Shown: in pieces, positions 8,174 to 17,546 of the stretch
Numbering within the stretch: position 1 is the first letter of the stretch
How the letters are laid out: every line of letters starts with the position of its first letter
Origin: Myxacorys californica WJT36-NPBG1
Lineage (GTDB): Bacteria > Cyanobacteriota > Cyanobacteriia > Leptolyngbyales > Leptolyngbyaceae
Assembly (NCBI GenBank): GCA_019359315.1
Contig: JAHHHO010000038.1
Coordinates: 1-52,795 of the forward strand
Length of the DNA stretch: 52,795 bases
Direction of reading: 5' to 3'
Made by a program: the position numbers and the translations under genes
Notes under the pieces: generated by a model
The model's database searches: none
The model's input: the letters and a program-made list of their open reading frames with translations, nothing else
Told to the model about the DNA's origin: nothing

Positions 8174-8893
8174 ATGTCCGTAACTGTTTCCCTATTCCAA
8201 CCTCAGTTAGCTCTGCACATTCCCGATGGCTTTCTGAGTTTGCCCATCATTCTAGTAACCTGGATACTGGCGATCGCACTGATTGCAATCTGTCTTCAGC
8301 GTGTCCAAGCGACTTATCAAGAACGAGCCGTTCCCCTGATGGGTGTATGTGCTGCCTTTATTTTTGCAGCCCAAATGATTAACTTCCCGATTCCGGGGGG
8401 TACGTCGGGTCACTTGCTGGGTGGTACGCTGGCAGGGGTTTTATTGGGGCCGTGGGCAGGATCGCTAGTGATGGCAGTCGTGTTTATTGTGCAGAGCGTT
8501 TTGTTTCAAGATGGTGGCTTGACGGTATTGGGAGCCAACATTGTAAATATGGGGCTGATTGGTACATTTGGCGGCTATTACCTCTACAGATCGATTCGGT
8601 ATGCTCTAGGACGAGATTCGCTGCGGAGTGTTTTGATTGGGGCAGCGATCGCCGCGTGGACGAGTGTATTTGTTTCGTCAATTGTTTGTGCCTTTCAGCT
8701 TGCTTTCTCTGGAACCGTTCCGCTCAATGTCGCCATTTCTGCAATGGCGTTCTGGCATTTCATGATTGCGATTGGAGAAGCGGTGATTACAGTAGTAGCC
8801 GTGAGCTACATTTGGCGCACTCGCCCAGACTTGATGTATCATCCGCCTCGCCATGCGGTAGCAGACACCTCTCGTTCTTATTCATCGCGTTAG
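8174..8893 (+). CDS. cbiM: ECF-type cobalt/nickel transporter substrate-binding subunit CbiM
   Basis: CbiM is the membrane S-component that binds Co2+ or Ni2+ in an energy-coupling-factor importer. The 239-residue protein has the HIPDGFLS motif near its N-terminus, GGTSGHLLGGTLAGVLLGPWAG-type residues carrying the second metal His, and about seven membrane helices. The ATG at 8174 has an aaagga ribosome site about 9 bases ahead. In most CbiM/NikM proteins the motif starts at residue 2 (Met-His), and the free N-terminus helps chelate the metal. Here His is residue 15 and follows Leu, so processing or a different site is needed. Confidence 0.92.
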   Translation: MSVTVSLFQPQLALHIPDGFLSLPIILVTWILAIALIAICLQRVQATYQERAVPLMGVCAAFIFAAQMINFPIPGGTSGHLLGGTLAGVLLGPWAGSLVMAVVFIVQSVLFQDGGLTVLGANIVNMGLIGTFGGYYLYRSIRYALGRDSLRSVLIGAAIAAWTSVFVSSIVCAFQLAFSGTVPLNVAISAMAFWHFMIAIGEAVITVVAVSYIWRTRPDLMYHPPRHAVADTSRSYSSR

Positions 8894-8947
8894 ACTTGCG
8901 GCATTAAAACAGCCTTATCCGTCGTTAAAAAAGGAAAGCTTTAACTT

Positions 8948-9295
8948 ATGAGTAATGCTTCTAGAACTAGAAATCGTGCGTTTCTGCTGAGTGGATTGGG
9001 AATTGCACTACTAATTGCAGTATTTCTGTCACCGTTTGCGAGCCAAGATCCCGATGGTCTCGATCGCGTATCGCAAGATCAAGGCTTTGAGAATAAAGCA
9101 TCGGAAGAACCCGTCGCACACAAGCTGCCGTTCTATCAGGTATTCGATGAGTATGCGCTACGAGGTGTACCAGAGCAGGTGGCAACTCCAATCGCGGGAT
9201 TGGTTGGAACTTTGGCAACCTTTGGTTTAGCTTGGGTAGCGGGAAAGGCATTGATTCGGAACAAGTCTGAAGGGAGTGATGTGCAAGACAGGTAA
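8948..9295 (+). CDS. PDGLE-domain protein, CbiN-like component of the Co/Ni importer
   Basis: The 115-residue protein has an N-terminal helix (about 12-31), the motif DPDGLDRV, a 50-residue extracytoplasmic loop and a second helix (about 83-104). PDGLE-domain proteins replace or accompany CbiN in many cobalt/nickel ECF systems and are needed with CbiM for metal uptake. It sits 54 bases after cbiM and is followed by a terminator-like hairpin, suggesting that cbiM and this gene are made in excess of cbiQO. Confidence 0.88.
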   Translation: MSNASRTRNRAFLLSGLGIALLIAVFLSPFASQDPDGLDRVSQDQGFENKASEEPVAHKLPFYQVFDEYALRGVPEQVATPIAGLVGTLATFGLAWVAGKALIRNKSEGSDVQDR

Positions 9296-9300
9296 TAGAT

Positions 9301-9339
9301 AAGCTGATGGACGTTAAGGTTCTCTATCAGCTTTTTTTA
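9301..9339 (+). terminator. intrinsic terminator between the CbiN-like gene and cbiQ
   Basis: Arms aagctgat (9301-9308) and atcagctt (9326-9333) form an 8-bp stem with a 17-base loop, followed directly by T residues. It could partly separate cbiM expression from that of cbiQO. Confidence 0.7.
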
Positions 9340-9346
9340 ACGGTGC

Positions 9347-9373
9347 TAATCACAGAGATGTTAATCACAGAGA
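9347..9373. repeat. 15-bp-period tandem duplication
   Basis: taatcacagaga is repeated at a 15-base period in the spacer before cbiQ. Confidence 0.85.
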
Positions 9374-9535
9374 GGAGTCTTGGCACAGGCTTGTGCCTGC
9401 TGCTTCGTGTTTGCATAACAAGTGCGTAAATAACTCCAAAAAATTTGTCTAGGCAACTCCAACAGATTGCTCTTACAAATTCCATTCTAAAACTTGCCTT
9501 CGATCCAGCCCTATTTACTTACCGATTATTCCTTA

Positions 9536-10306
9536 ATGCTTTTACATCTTGGAGCTGTCCTCCTCGCAACCGAAAGTCAGACGAACACGATTTGGACACG
9601 GTTAACGGCGCGATCGCGGCTTTTATGCACGCTGCTCATTGTGTTCGCAACGGCCCTCACCCCAAATGGGCGGTGGTGGACATGGGCAGTGTATGCGATC
9701 TCGATCGCACTGCTCATTTTGATCAGCCGAGTCCCGTTGCTGCCTCTGTTGAAACGGGTCGCCGTCGAACTAGTATTTGTGGGTGTTGTGCTAATCGGCA
9801 CGTTATTTCGTCAGGGCGGAGACGTATTGTTTCAGTGGGGGTGGATCCAGATCACCACTGAGGGCGTTACGGTTTTGGGTAGCGTTACCCTAAAAGCCTT
9901 TTTATCGCTGTTAACCGTAAACGTTCTAATTCTCACTACATCGATTACAGCATTGCTTCATGCGTTGGCTGAACTGAGGACTCCACCATTATTAGTCGCT
10001 ATTTTTTCGTCTATGTACCGCTACATTAATGTTTTAGTGGATGAGTTTAATTCTATGCAAAGAGCGGCGCGATCGCGTAATCTCATGAGCGATCCGAGGC
10101 GGCAGCGTACTGTGATTGGAAATATGATTGGATCTTTATTTATAAGAACGTATGAGCGAGGCGATCGCGTTCATCAGGCGATGTTAGCGCGGGGTTATTC
10201 AGGGCTGCCTCCCGTTGCAAAAATGCCTCAACCCTCGCGCCTCGATGTTGCCCTTCTCACGCTCACTATTGTTATTTTGTTGATTGGTCAAGCTATTTAT
10301 CTGTAA
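9536..10306 (+). CDS. cbiQ: ECF transporter transmembrane (T) component CbiQ
   Basis: CbiQ couples ATP hydrolysis by CbiO to the CbiM substrate unit. Five or so membrane segments are seen, and the cytoplasmic coupling region carries the Ala-Arg-Gly signatures AARSRNL and AMLARGYSG. I give the ATG at 9536 (MLLHLGAVLLATES). An in-frame TTG at 9494 would add 14 residues, and neither start has a convincing Shine-Dalgarno. It lies 3 bases before cbiO, so the two are cotranscribed. Confidence 0.9.
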   Translation: MLLHLGAVLLATESQTNTIWTRLTARSRLLCTLLIVFATALTPNGRWWTWAVYAISIALLILISRVPLLPLLKRVAVELVFVGVVLIGTLFRQGGDVLFQWGWIQITTEGVTVLGSVTLKAFLSLLTVNVLILTTSITALLHALAELRTPPLLVAIFSSMYRYINVLVDEFNSMQRAARSRNLMSDPRRQRTVIGNMIGSLFIRTYERGDRVHQAMLARGYSGLPPVAKMPQPSRLDVALLTLTIVILLIGQAIYL

Positions 10307-10309
10307 TTC

Positions 10310-11074
10310 ATGCATCATAATCCGATCACGATTTATAACCTCAGCTATCGCTACACAGATGGCACACAAGCTTTAAACTCGATTAGTTTATCCATTCGAG
10401 CAACTGAGCGAGTAGCATTGGTGGGCGCAAACGGCTCAGGGAAATCAACGCTATTGATGCATTTTAATGGTTTAATTTCGCCTCAAGTGGGAGAAGTGGT
10501 CGTCGGAGAGTTGACGGTTGAGCCTCAAAATTTGAAGCAGATTCGCAATTTTGTCGGGTTAGTGTTTCAAAATCCCGACGATCAAATTTTTATGCCAACG
10601 GTTTGGGAAGATGTGACCTTCGGGTTGCTCAACCAAGGCATTCGGGGTGAAGAACTAGAACATCGAGCCGCTCACGCCTTGCGATCGGTAGAGCTTGATC
10701 CAGAACTTTTTGGGTCTCGAAACGCCACAGGGCTATCTGGAGGTGAGAAAAAACGAGTAGCGATCGCCGGGGTTCTGGCGATGCAGCCCCAGGTGCTGGT
10801 GTTAGATGAACCCTCTGCTCAACTCGATCCGCGATCGCGGAGGCGATTAATTGAGTTATTAGATTCATTGCCTCTGACCCAACTGATTGCCACTCATGAT
10901 TTAGATCTAGCGTTGGAGTTGTGCGATCGCACCATTGTTCTTAGCGAAGGAGAAATTGTTTACGATGGCAATACGCATCGCGTGATGAGCGATCCAGAAC
11001 TGCTCGAAAGACATGCTTTAGAATCGCCGCTTAGCTATAGCCGTCCCTATTGCCAAATTGAACATTCTCCTTAA
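10310..11074 (+). CDS. cbiO: ECF transporter ATP-binding subunit CbiO
   Basis: This ABC ATPase powers the cobalt/nickel importer. In order the 254-residue sequence shows Walker A GANGSGKST, the Q-loop region VFQNPDDQIF typical of ECF ATPases, signature LSGGEKKRVAIAG, Walker B VLVLDEPSAQLD and the switch histidine IATHDLD. All catalytic elements are intact. A single CbiO would act as a homodimer. It starts 3 bases after cbiQ. Confidence 0.95.
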   Translation: MHHNPITIYNLSYRYTDGTQALNSISLSIRATERVALVGANGSGKSTLLMHFNGLISPQVGEVVVGELTVEPQNLKQIRNFVGLVFQNPDDQIFMPTVWEDVTFGLLNQGIRGEELEHRAAHALRSVELDPELFGSRNATGLSGGEKKRVAIAGVLAMQPQVLVLDEPSAQLDPRSRRRLIELLDSLPLTQLIATHDLDLALELCDRTIVLSEGEIVYDGNTHRVMSDPELLERHALESPLSYSRPYCQIEHSP

Positions 11075-11216
11075 TCCGCGATCGCTACTCTTCCATATAA
11101 CTTCGGATAAAGTTAAATTGCAGAACGGCTGTTAAAGCCTCTGAGTAGGCGCTACAGTGGAATTTGCACTCTATGCGGGGATCTTCAGATCGAAGATTCC
11201 AATCCTCTTTTGAAAG

Positions 11217-14015
11217 GTGTTTCATCGTCTTATGTCTTTTCTGACTTTTCTACGACGATATCGTCTCTCTGGTTTACTATTTGCCCTCTGTTTCAGTGGG
11301 GTTCTACTAGCAGGAAACGTTTCCTTATTGCAAGCAGCCAATGCCGTTGAAGCTCCCGTAACGGAATCAACTACAGCAACAGTCCGCAAAACCGTACTTC
11401 AAAATGGGTTGACTGTTCTGACCAAAGAAGTGCCTACTGCACCAGTTGTCACGGTGCAAGTTTGGTATCGGGTTGGGTCGCGCAACGAAGCGCCGGGGGT
11501 GAATGGCATTGCCCACCAACTTGAACATCTCATGTTTAAGGGCACGAAAGATCGCCCGATTCAGTTTGGTCGATTGTTTAATGCGCTAGGCAGCCAATCC
11601 AACGCGTTCACCAGCTATGACCAAACTGCCTACTTTGGCACTGTGGAGCGCGATAAGCTGCGATCGCTCCTTGCTCTTGAAGCCGATCGAATGCAGGGTG
11701 CACTGATGACCGCAGATGCGCTGAAAAGCGAAAATCGTGTCGTGATTTCTGAGTTGCAAGGCTATGAAAATAGCCCAAGTTATCGCCTCAGCCGCGCAGT
11801 GATGAAAGCCGCAATGCCAACGTCTCCCTACGGTTTGCCCGTTGGCGGCACGAAAGCCGATGTTGAGAAATTTACGATCGAGCAAATCCGGTCTTACTAC
11901 CAAAATTATTACAGCCCCAACAATGCAACCCTGCTGATCGTGGGTGACTTTCAAACTGAGCCGACTTTAAAGGCAGTTCAAGAACTGTTTGGCAAAGTGC
12001 CGAATCGCGGTAAAGCTGCCGAAGCGCCAACTCCCCAGAGCGCATTTAAGACAGACGGAGCGAACTTAAACGCGACCCAGAAGTCTGCATCGCCAATCGT
12101 GCTGCGTGAGCCAGGGAGCGCCTTTTTAATGCAAGCGGTTTACCCCTTACCCGATGCCAAGCACCCTGACGTACCCGCGCTGAACGTTCTCGATTCGATT
12201 TTGACGCAAGGACGCAGCTCTCGTTTCTATCAAACGTTAGTCGAAGGCGGACTTGCCAGCGACTATAGCGGTTACGCTGCCAACATGATCTCCGGCGGAT
12301 GGTATCAACTCTCTGCTACCGCTACACCAGGGCAAGAGTTGGCTAAGCTCAGTCAGACGGTTGAAGCGGTGTTCGCCGATATTCGTAGCAAGGGAGTCAC
12401 ACCAGAAGAATTGAAACGTGCGAAAACTCAGTTGCGATCGTACATTCTGCTGCGCAACCGGGATGTCACTAGCCAAGCCTTTCAGCTAGGCGATGACCAG
12501 ACGACGACAGGAGATTACCGTCGTACCGATCGCCTCTTAGCGGCGATCGACCAGGTTACAGTTGCCGATATTGAGCGCGTCGCAAAAACCTATTTTGCAC
12601 CTCAGAAGCTAACGTTAGGCTATTTTGAGCCGAGTACGCTCGACAAAAAAGCAGGCGGCGCGGTGAATTCTGGACAAACGACGGAGCAGTTTAACGCTGG
12701 TCCGCCCGTTGATCCCTCTCAAGTTGCAAAGTATCTCCCCGCGACGACCCAACAGACCAACCAACCTGCTCAAGCTCTGCCTGAGAAAGTTGTGCTTCCG
12801 AACGGCTTACGGGTGCTGCTGCTCAGAGATTCGAGTACCCCGACCGTATCTTTGAGTGCCCACGTATTTGCAGGGCAGGAGTTTGATACGATCGCTAAAG
12901 CGGGTCTTGCTAAACTCACCGCTGACAATTTAACCAATGGCACAACGACCAAAGATGCGCTAACACTAGCAAAAACGCTAGAGGATCGCGGGATCAACTT
13001 TAGCATCAGCGCTAACCGTGAAGGCGTGTTGATGAATGGAAGTGCATTAGTTGAAAACCTGCCAACTTTGATTCAGACAATGGCAGATGTGTCGCAAAAT
13101 GCATCGTTTCCAGACAAAGAACTGGAACTGAGCCGTCAACGGGCACTGACCGCCTTAAAAGTGCAGTTGGACAACCCACAATACGTGGCGAGACAAGTCT
13201 TTCAGCAAACGGTTTATCCTGAAAATCATCCCTTCCACAGCTTCCCAACCGAGGCAAGCTTGAAGGCGATTGCGCGTCAGGATGTCGTGAACTTTTACAA
13301 ATCGCACTATCGTCCTGATAGGACCATTATTTCCTTGGTTGGCGATTTTGACCCAGCGCAGGTAAGGACGCTATTGCAACAAGAACTAGGAGGCTGGAAA
13401 GTAGAAGGTAAAGCCCCTACTCTGGTATTCCCAAGCGTTGCCCAACCGACTCAGGTCGTGCGTCGCTATCAAGGCATTCCGGGTAAAACTCAATCGGTGA
13501 CGCTGATTGGAAACGTGGGAATCAATCGTCAAGATCCGCGTTTCTATAATGCCTCTGTGATGAACCAAATTTTGGGAGGCGATACGCTGTCGAGCCGCTT
13601 GGGAGGAGAGGTGCGCGATCGCCAAGGTTTGACCTACGGTATCTACAGCTACTTCCAAGCGGGGAATCGGCAGGGCCCATTCTTAGTGTCGATGCAAACT
13701 GCGCCGGAAGATGCTGACAAAGCGATCGCAAGTACGCTGAAGTTGCTAGGCGAATTCCGCAACCAGGGCATTAGCAACGCAGAATTGACGACTGCCCAGC
13801 GATCGCTCACCAGTGGCTATCCGGTTGACCTAGCAAATCCGGATAGTTTGGCAAGCGCAATTCTGCTCAATGAAGTCTATGGTTTGAATGTGTCAGAGTT
13901 GCGCCGATATCCGAAACAAATTGAAGGGGTGACTCAAGCGCAAGTCAATCAAGCGGCTCAAGACCTGCTGCATCCCGACAAAATCGTAGTTGTTACCGCC
14001 GGACCGCCGAAATAA
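11217..14015 (+). CDS. M16 family zinc peptidase, two-domain secreted form
   Basis: This 932-residue protein fuses two M16 modules. The N-terminal module (about 55-480) has the inverted zinc motif H100-Q-L-E103-H104 and a downstream glutamate in ENRVVISELQGYEN. The C-terminal module (about 520-925) lacks HxxEH but keeps the R/Y region near its end (DRQGLTYGIYSYF), as in clamshell peptidases of the pitrilysin type. A hydrophobic stretch at about 17-42 ending in a small-residue segment is a likely signal peptide or anchor, so it probably acts in the periplasm on short peptides. A GTG at 11217 and an ATG at 11232 are alternative starts. Confidence 0.93.
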   Translation: MFHRLMSFLTFLRRYRLSGLLFALCFSGVLLAGNVSLLQAANAVEAPVTESTTATVRKTVLQNGLTVLTKEVPTAPVVTVQVWYRVGSRNEAPGVNGIAHQLEHLMFKGTKDRPIQFGRLFNALGSQSNAFTSYDQTAYFGTVERDKLRSLLALEADRMQGALMTADALKSENRVVISELQGYENSPSYRLSRAVMKAAMPTSPYGLPVGGTKADVEKFTIEQIRSYYQNYYSPNNATLLIVGDFQTEPTLKAVQELFGKVPNRGKAAEAPTPQSAFKTDGANLNATQKSASPIVLREPGSAFLMQAVYPLPDAKHPDVPALNVLDSILTQGRSSRFYQTLVEGGLASDYSGYAANMISGGWYQLSATATPGQELAKLSQTVEAVFADIRSKGVTPEELKRAKTQLRSYILLRNRDVTSQAFQLGDDQTTTGDYRRTDRLLAAIDQVTVADIERVAKTYFAPQKLTLGYFEPSTLDKKAGGAVNSGQTTEQFNAGPPVDPSQVAKYLPATTQQTNQPAQALPEKVVLPNGLRVLLLRDSSTPTVSLSAHVFAGQEFDTIAKAGLAKLTADNLTNGTTTKDALTLAKTLEDRGINFSISANREGVLMNGSALVENLPTLIQTMADVSQNASFPDKELELSRQRALTALKVQLDNPQYVARQVFQQTVYPENHPFHSFPTEASLKAIARQDVVNFYKSHYRPDRTIISLVGDFDPAQVRTLLQQELGGWKVEGKAPTLVFPSVAQPTQVVRRYQGIPGKTQSVTLIGNVGINRQDPRFYNASVMNQILGGDTLSSRLGGEVRDRQGLTYGIYSYFQAGNRQGPFLVSMQTAPEDADKAIASTLKLLGEFRNQGISNAELTTAQRSLTSGYPVDLANPDSLASAILLNEVYGLNVSELRRYPKQIEGVTQAQVNQAAQDLLHPDKIVVVTAGPPK

Positions 14016-14533
14016 TGCGTCATTCAGGTCATTGAGGCATTTCAGCAAAATAGGGTGCGATTGTTGCAAAGCGCAACTCGGTAACAATCACTAAGAGCTT
14101 TGCAATAACGAATCGCGCCCTATCTTTGTAGCTAATCGCTTTGAGAAGATTTCCGATCATTTCACGAGCTTGACTTGAATATCACTATCCAATTGCTTAA
14201 GCACAGAACCTGTTTAGGTCGGCTATATTGACTCATGTTTGTTCTTGATTAACTTGAGCTATAAACTGATCAAACTGAACTAATCGAACTCCACCTTGCG
14301 ATCGCGCCCTCTCTTCCAATGGTGCGGTCTTGGAGGAAACCCTCTACCAAACCCTAAGCGGTTCCTGTCGAGCGCATCCTTTAAGGAAAGCATCGAGCCG
14401 CAGATCCCCGAAGAAACCATTAAATAAAGACACCAGAGGCACGTTCCAACGCAAACTGGAAATGCTCTAATGTCTGAATCTAGTTAATTAAGAGTGAATT
14501 TGTGAGGTACACGAACCGATGAGAGACGCCCCT
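14016..14533. other. 518-base gene-free spacer
   Basis: It lies between the M16 peptidase and the convergent PPC gene. It contains a long inverted repeat (14050-14123). A GC-richer block at about 14285-14430 has several short self-complementary segments and a stretch of roughly 60 open codons without a start or ribosome site. I recognise no RNA family or gene in it. Confidence 0.6.
14050..14123 (+). terminator. long imperfect hairpin after the M16 gene
   Basis: Left arm 14050-14072 (atagggtgcgatt, gttgcaaagc) pairs with 14097-14123 with one mismatch and a 4-base bulge. There is no strong T-tract, so it may be a terminator or mRNA 3'-end stabiliser, or the remnant of a small inverted-repeat element. 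Confidence 0.55.
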
Positions 14534-15007
14534 CTAATTGGCTGGTCTTAGCTTCGTAAGTTTCAGTTTGAAAGGTCCGCCTGTCGTTTCTCCGAACGCC
14601 TTGACTCGAATAATGTAATCTCCAGTTTTCGCGATGCGGGTAAACAACAGTGAATTGGTTGTGCCATCTAAACCATCATCATTTTCAGCCACCGTTGAGC
14701 CTCGATTGGTCATCAACGTCACGATCGTATCAAAGGTGTTGGAGACCAAATCCACCGAAATTTGATCGCCGGTTTGTAGTTGAATTGCGTAATCCCGCGC
14801 AAAATTTCCTTGGCCTGTAGGAATATCAGATTCTGACAAGCGATCGCTGATCTCCTGCCCCGATGTGAGAGGAATGGGCGTATAAATCCGGCTTTGAGCA
14901 GGTTTCGATGGTTGGGCTTGAGCAAGTTTCGACGGTTGAGCTTGAGCAGGCAACAGAACTAAAGCGGGTAGAACAGACAGTAAAGCAGTCAGTCGTTTCA
15001 TGATCAT
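14534..15007 (-). CDS. secreted PPC-domain protein
   Basis: The 157-residue product has a signal peptide (about 1-23, cleavage after an Ala-Gln-Ala run), a short QPSKLAQAQPSKPAQ repeat linker, and one bacterial pre-peptidase C-terminal (PPC) domain at about 45-155. The domain shows YAIQLQTGDQISVDLVS, FDTIVTLM, ENDDGLDGTTNSLL and YIIRVKAFG. PPC domains usually sit beside secreted proteases; here the domain stands alone, so it may bind protein or carbohydrate outside the cytoplasm. No enzyme part is present. The alternative Met at residue 3 (MKRL) is an equally good start. Confidence 0.85.
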   Translation of the reverse strand: MIMKRLTALLSVLPALVLLPAQAQPSKLAQAQPSKPAQSRIYTPIPLTSGQEISDRLSESDIPTGQGNFARDYAIQLQTGDQISVDLVSNTFDTIVTLMTNRGSTVAENDDGLDGTTNSLLFTRIAKTGDYIIRVKAFGETTGGPFKLKLTKLRPAN

Positions 15008-15025
15008 CGTCTTAGGTCAGTGAAG

Positions 15026-15059
15026 CTTATTTGGTTGAAACTCTTATTTAGTTGAAATA
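15026..15059. repeat. 17-bp-period tandem duplication across the dsbA-like stop codon
   Basis: Two near-identical 17-base units (cttatttggttgaaact and cttatttagttgaaata) adjoin at the 3' end of the DsbA-like gene. The second unit contains its last codons and stop. Confidence 0.85.
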
Positions 15060-15787
15060 AGCGTGGCTTCGAGATCGGATAGCTCGACTGCCCCAGAGAA
15101 TGTTCGCCCATTCATGACAAAGAACGGTGTGCCTTCGATCCCCAGTTTTTCGGCCAGATCAACATCGGTTGCGATCGCGGCAGCAGCGGCTTGACTTGTG
15201 CGATCGCGATTAAACCGATCGACATCCAAGCCTAACCTCTTAGCAGTCTCCAGGTAGAATGCTTCACCCATTCTCTTCTGACCATCAAACAGCGCATCGT
15301 GAAACTCCCAAAACTTTCCTTGCTCCCCAGCTGCCCAGGCTGCCTTAGCGGCAGGCAACGCCTGATCATGAATACCCGTCAAGGGGAAATTTTTATAGGT
15401 TAATGTCACTTCACTGCTATGTTTCGCCATAAATTCTCTTAGCGTTTTGGAAGCGGAGGCACAGTAGGGGCACTGAAAATCGGAAAACTCAACCAAAACG
15501 GCTTTCCCTTGCTTTGCTCCTTTGGTTGGAGATTTTCCAATTACCGCTTTTGGATTGCGTTGTAAGTTTTGTATAAAAGACTGTTGTATTTTGCGTTGTT
15601 CATCCTGTTGCTGTTTTTGATAGGATTGCACGGATTCTAAAATGACTTCCGGATGCGCCCGAATAATTTGCAGCACTTGTTCCTCTAGTTGAGGAGTGGT
15701 CATGTTATCGGCTCTGACCGAATCCGGCCAGCTAAACAATGCCAAACCAATCAACACTAGTGCTGCCCACTGTTTGATTCTCTTCAT
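15044..15787 (-). CDS. DsbA-family thiol oxidoreductase, exported
   Basis: The protein begins MKRIKQWAALVLIGLALFSW, a signal peptide with cleavage near SVRADN (about residue 27). I choose this ATG (247 residues) over a 33-residue longer reading. A helical, Gln-rich region (about 30-80) precedes a thioredoxin fold with the active site C106-P-Y-C109 in VEFSDFQCPYC and a cis-proline loop GIEGTPFFVMNG. This is the DsbA/BdbD-like layout of periplasmic disulphide-forming enzymes; the partner (often VKOR in cyanobacteria) is not in the window. It is divergent from gatA. Confidence 0.9.
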   Translation of the reverse strand: MKRIKQWAALVLIGLALFSWPDSVRADNMTTPQLEEQVLQIIRAHPEVILESVQSYQKQQQDEQRKIQQSFIQNLQRNPKAVIGKSPTKGAKQGKAVLVEFSDFQCPYCASASKTLREFMAKHSSEVTLTYKNFPLTGIHDQALPAAKAAWAAGEQGKFWEFHDALFDGQKRMGEAFYLETAKRLGLDVDRFNRDRTSQAAAAAIATDVDLAEKLGIEGTPFFVMNGRTFSGAVELSDLEATLISTK

Positions 15788-15950
15788 CGTCCCAGCCTTG
15801 GTTGCGCGTGGTGCATTTGAAATATAGCTCAAATCAGGAAAGGGAGTGCGCTGGAACAAGTTGAGCCGCAAGAAAAATAACTCCATACCCTATACTCCAA
15901 CCCGTATACTGTTACTTTGAAGAACGCGCTAAACAGAAAGAGGGCAGTGT

Positions 15951-17399
15951 ATGGCATCCATTCGCGAGTTGCATCAACAACTTCTTCGCAAAGAACGATC
16001 GGCTGTGGAAATCGCTCAAGAGTCGCTAAATCAGATTGACGCCTTGGAGCCAAAGTTGCACAGCTTTTTGCACATCACTCGCGATCGCGCCTTAGAGCAA
16101 GCCAACCAAGTAGACGCTAAACTCGCCGCCGGAGAAGAAATTGGGCTGCTAGCCGGGATTCCGATTGGCATCAAAGACAACCTCTGCACGCAAGGCATCC
16201 CGACCACGTGCGCCTCTAAAATTTTGCAAAACTTCGTTCCGCCCTATGAATCTACGGTGACGCAGAAGCTCCGGGATGCAGGGGCAGTAATGGTGGGTAA
16301 AACCAATCTTGATGAGTTTGCGATGGGCGGTTCGACAGAAACCTCTGCCTTTGCAAAAACGGCTAATCCGTGGGATACAGCACGAGTTCCAGGCGGATCA
16401 TCCGGCGGATCGGCGGCGGCGGTAGCAGGCGGAGAATGCGTCGTGTCGCTCGGCTCGGATACAGGCGGCTCGATTCGGCAGCCGGCGTCGTTTTGTGGCA
16501 TTGTGGGCATGAAGCCGACCTATGGCTTGGTTTCGCGCTATGGCCTAGTCGCGTTTGCGTCCTCGCTTGATCAGATCGGGCCGTTTGGGCGATCGGTTGA
16601 AGATGCAGCAATTTTGTTGAGTGCGATCGCGGGCTATGATCCCAAAGATTCCACCAGTTTAAAAGTCGAAATCCCAGACTACACCCAGTTTCTCATCCCC
16701 GACTTGAAAGGAAAGAAAGTCGGCATTATTACAGAAACCTTTGGCGAAGGGCTTGATCCGGACGTGGAGAAAGCTGTGAGAGCCGCGATCGAGCAGTTAA
16801 AGGCGCTTGGTGCAGAAGTTCGAGAAATCTCCTGTCCTCGTTTCCGCTACGGAATCGCCGCCTACTACATCATCGCGCCGTCTGAAGCCTCAGCAAATTT
16901 GGCGCGATATGACGGGGTGAGATACGGCAAGCGCATCGAAAATGCTGAAGATTTGATGGACATGTATACTCGCACCCGTGCAGAAGGTTTTGGTGCAGAA
17001 GTCAAGCGCCGCATCATGATTGGAACGTATGCGCTTTCAGCCGGATATTACGACGCGTACTATATTAAAGCTCAGAAAGTCCGAACGTTGATCAAGCAAG
17101 ATTTTGAGAACGCATTTGAAAGTGTAGATGTGTTGGTGTCTCCGACTGCGCCCACGACTGCCTTTAAAATTGGGGATAAATCTGCCGATCCGCTCAGCAT
17201 GTATCTCATCGATTTGATGACGATTCCGGTGAATCTAGCCGGCCTACCCGGAATGAGTGTTCCCTGTGGATTCGACTCGCAGGGGCTGCCGATCGGCTTA
17301 CAAATTGTTGGTAATGTGTTGCGCGAAGACCAAGTGTTTCAGGTTGCCTATGCCTATGAGCAGGCCACAGAATGGCACAAGCGGGTTCCACAGCTTTAG
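15951..17399 (+). CDS. gatA: Asp-tRNA(Asn)/Glu-tRNA(Gln) amidotransferase subunit A
   Basis: GatA releases ammonia from glutamine for conversion of Glu-tRNA(Gln) to Gln-tRNA(Gln) in the GatCAB complex. The 482-residue protein carries the amidase Ser-cisSer-Lys triad at K75 (PIGIKDNLC), S150 (GGSSGGS) and S174 (TGGSIRQ), with the same spacing as characterised GatA. gatB and gatC are elsewhere, as is usual in cyanobacteria. The start ATG follows divergent dsbA-like by about 160 bases. Confidence 0.97.
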   Translation: MASIRELHQQLLRKERSAVEIAQESLNQIDALEPKLHSFLHITRDRALEQANQVDAKLAAGEEIGLLAGIPIGIKDNLCTQGIPTTCASKILQNFVPPYESTVTQKLRDAGAVMVGKTNLDEFAMGGSTETSAFAKTANPWDTARVPGGSSGGSAAAVAGGECVVSLGSDTGGSIRQPASFCGIVGMKPTYGLVSRYGLVAFASSLDQIGPFGRSVEDAAILLSAIAGYDPKDSTSLKVEIPDYTQFLIPDLKGKKVGIITETFGEGLDPDVEKAVRAAIEQLKALGAEVREISCPRFRYGIAAYYIIAPSEASANLARYDGVRYGKRIENAEDLMDMYTRTRAEGFGAEVKRRIMIGTYALSAGYYDAYYIKAQKVRTLIKQDFENAFESVDVLVSPTAPTTAFKIGDKSADPLSMYLIDLMTIPVNLAGLPGMSVPCGFDSQGLPIGLQIVGNVLREDQVFQVAYAYEQATEWHKRVPQL

Positions 17400-17546
17400 C
17401 TCGATCAGCATAGAGCGCTACTTCAACATCTAACTCCAAGGAACCACATCTAATGTGATCTGATTAGCATTGATCCAATTAATTGATCTAAATAAATAGA
17501 GAGACGGCAGAACGGTAACAGCAGTTAATCCTCAAGGGACTGTCCT

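Noticed and set aside
14285-14430. SRP RNA, RNase P RNA or a 60-codon gene
   Set aside because: No family-specific core motifs (for example the SRP GGAA-loop region) are present, and the open stretch has no start codon or ribosome site.
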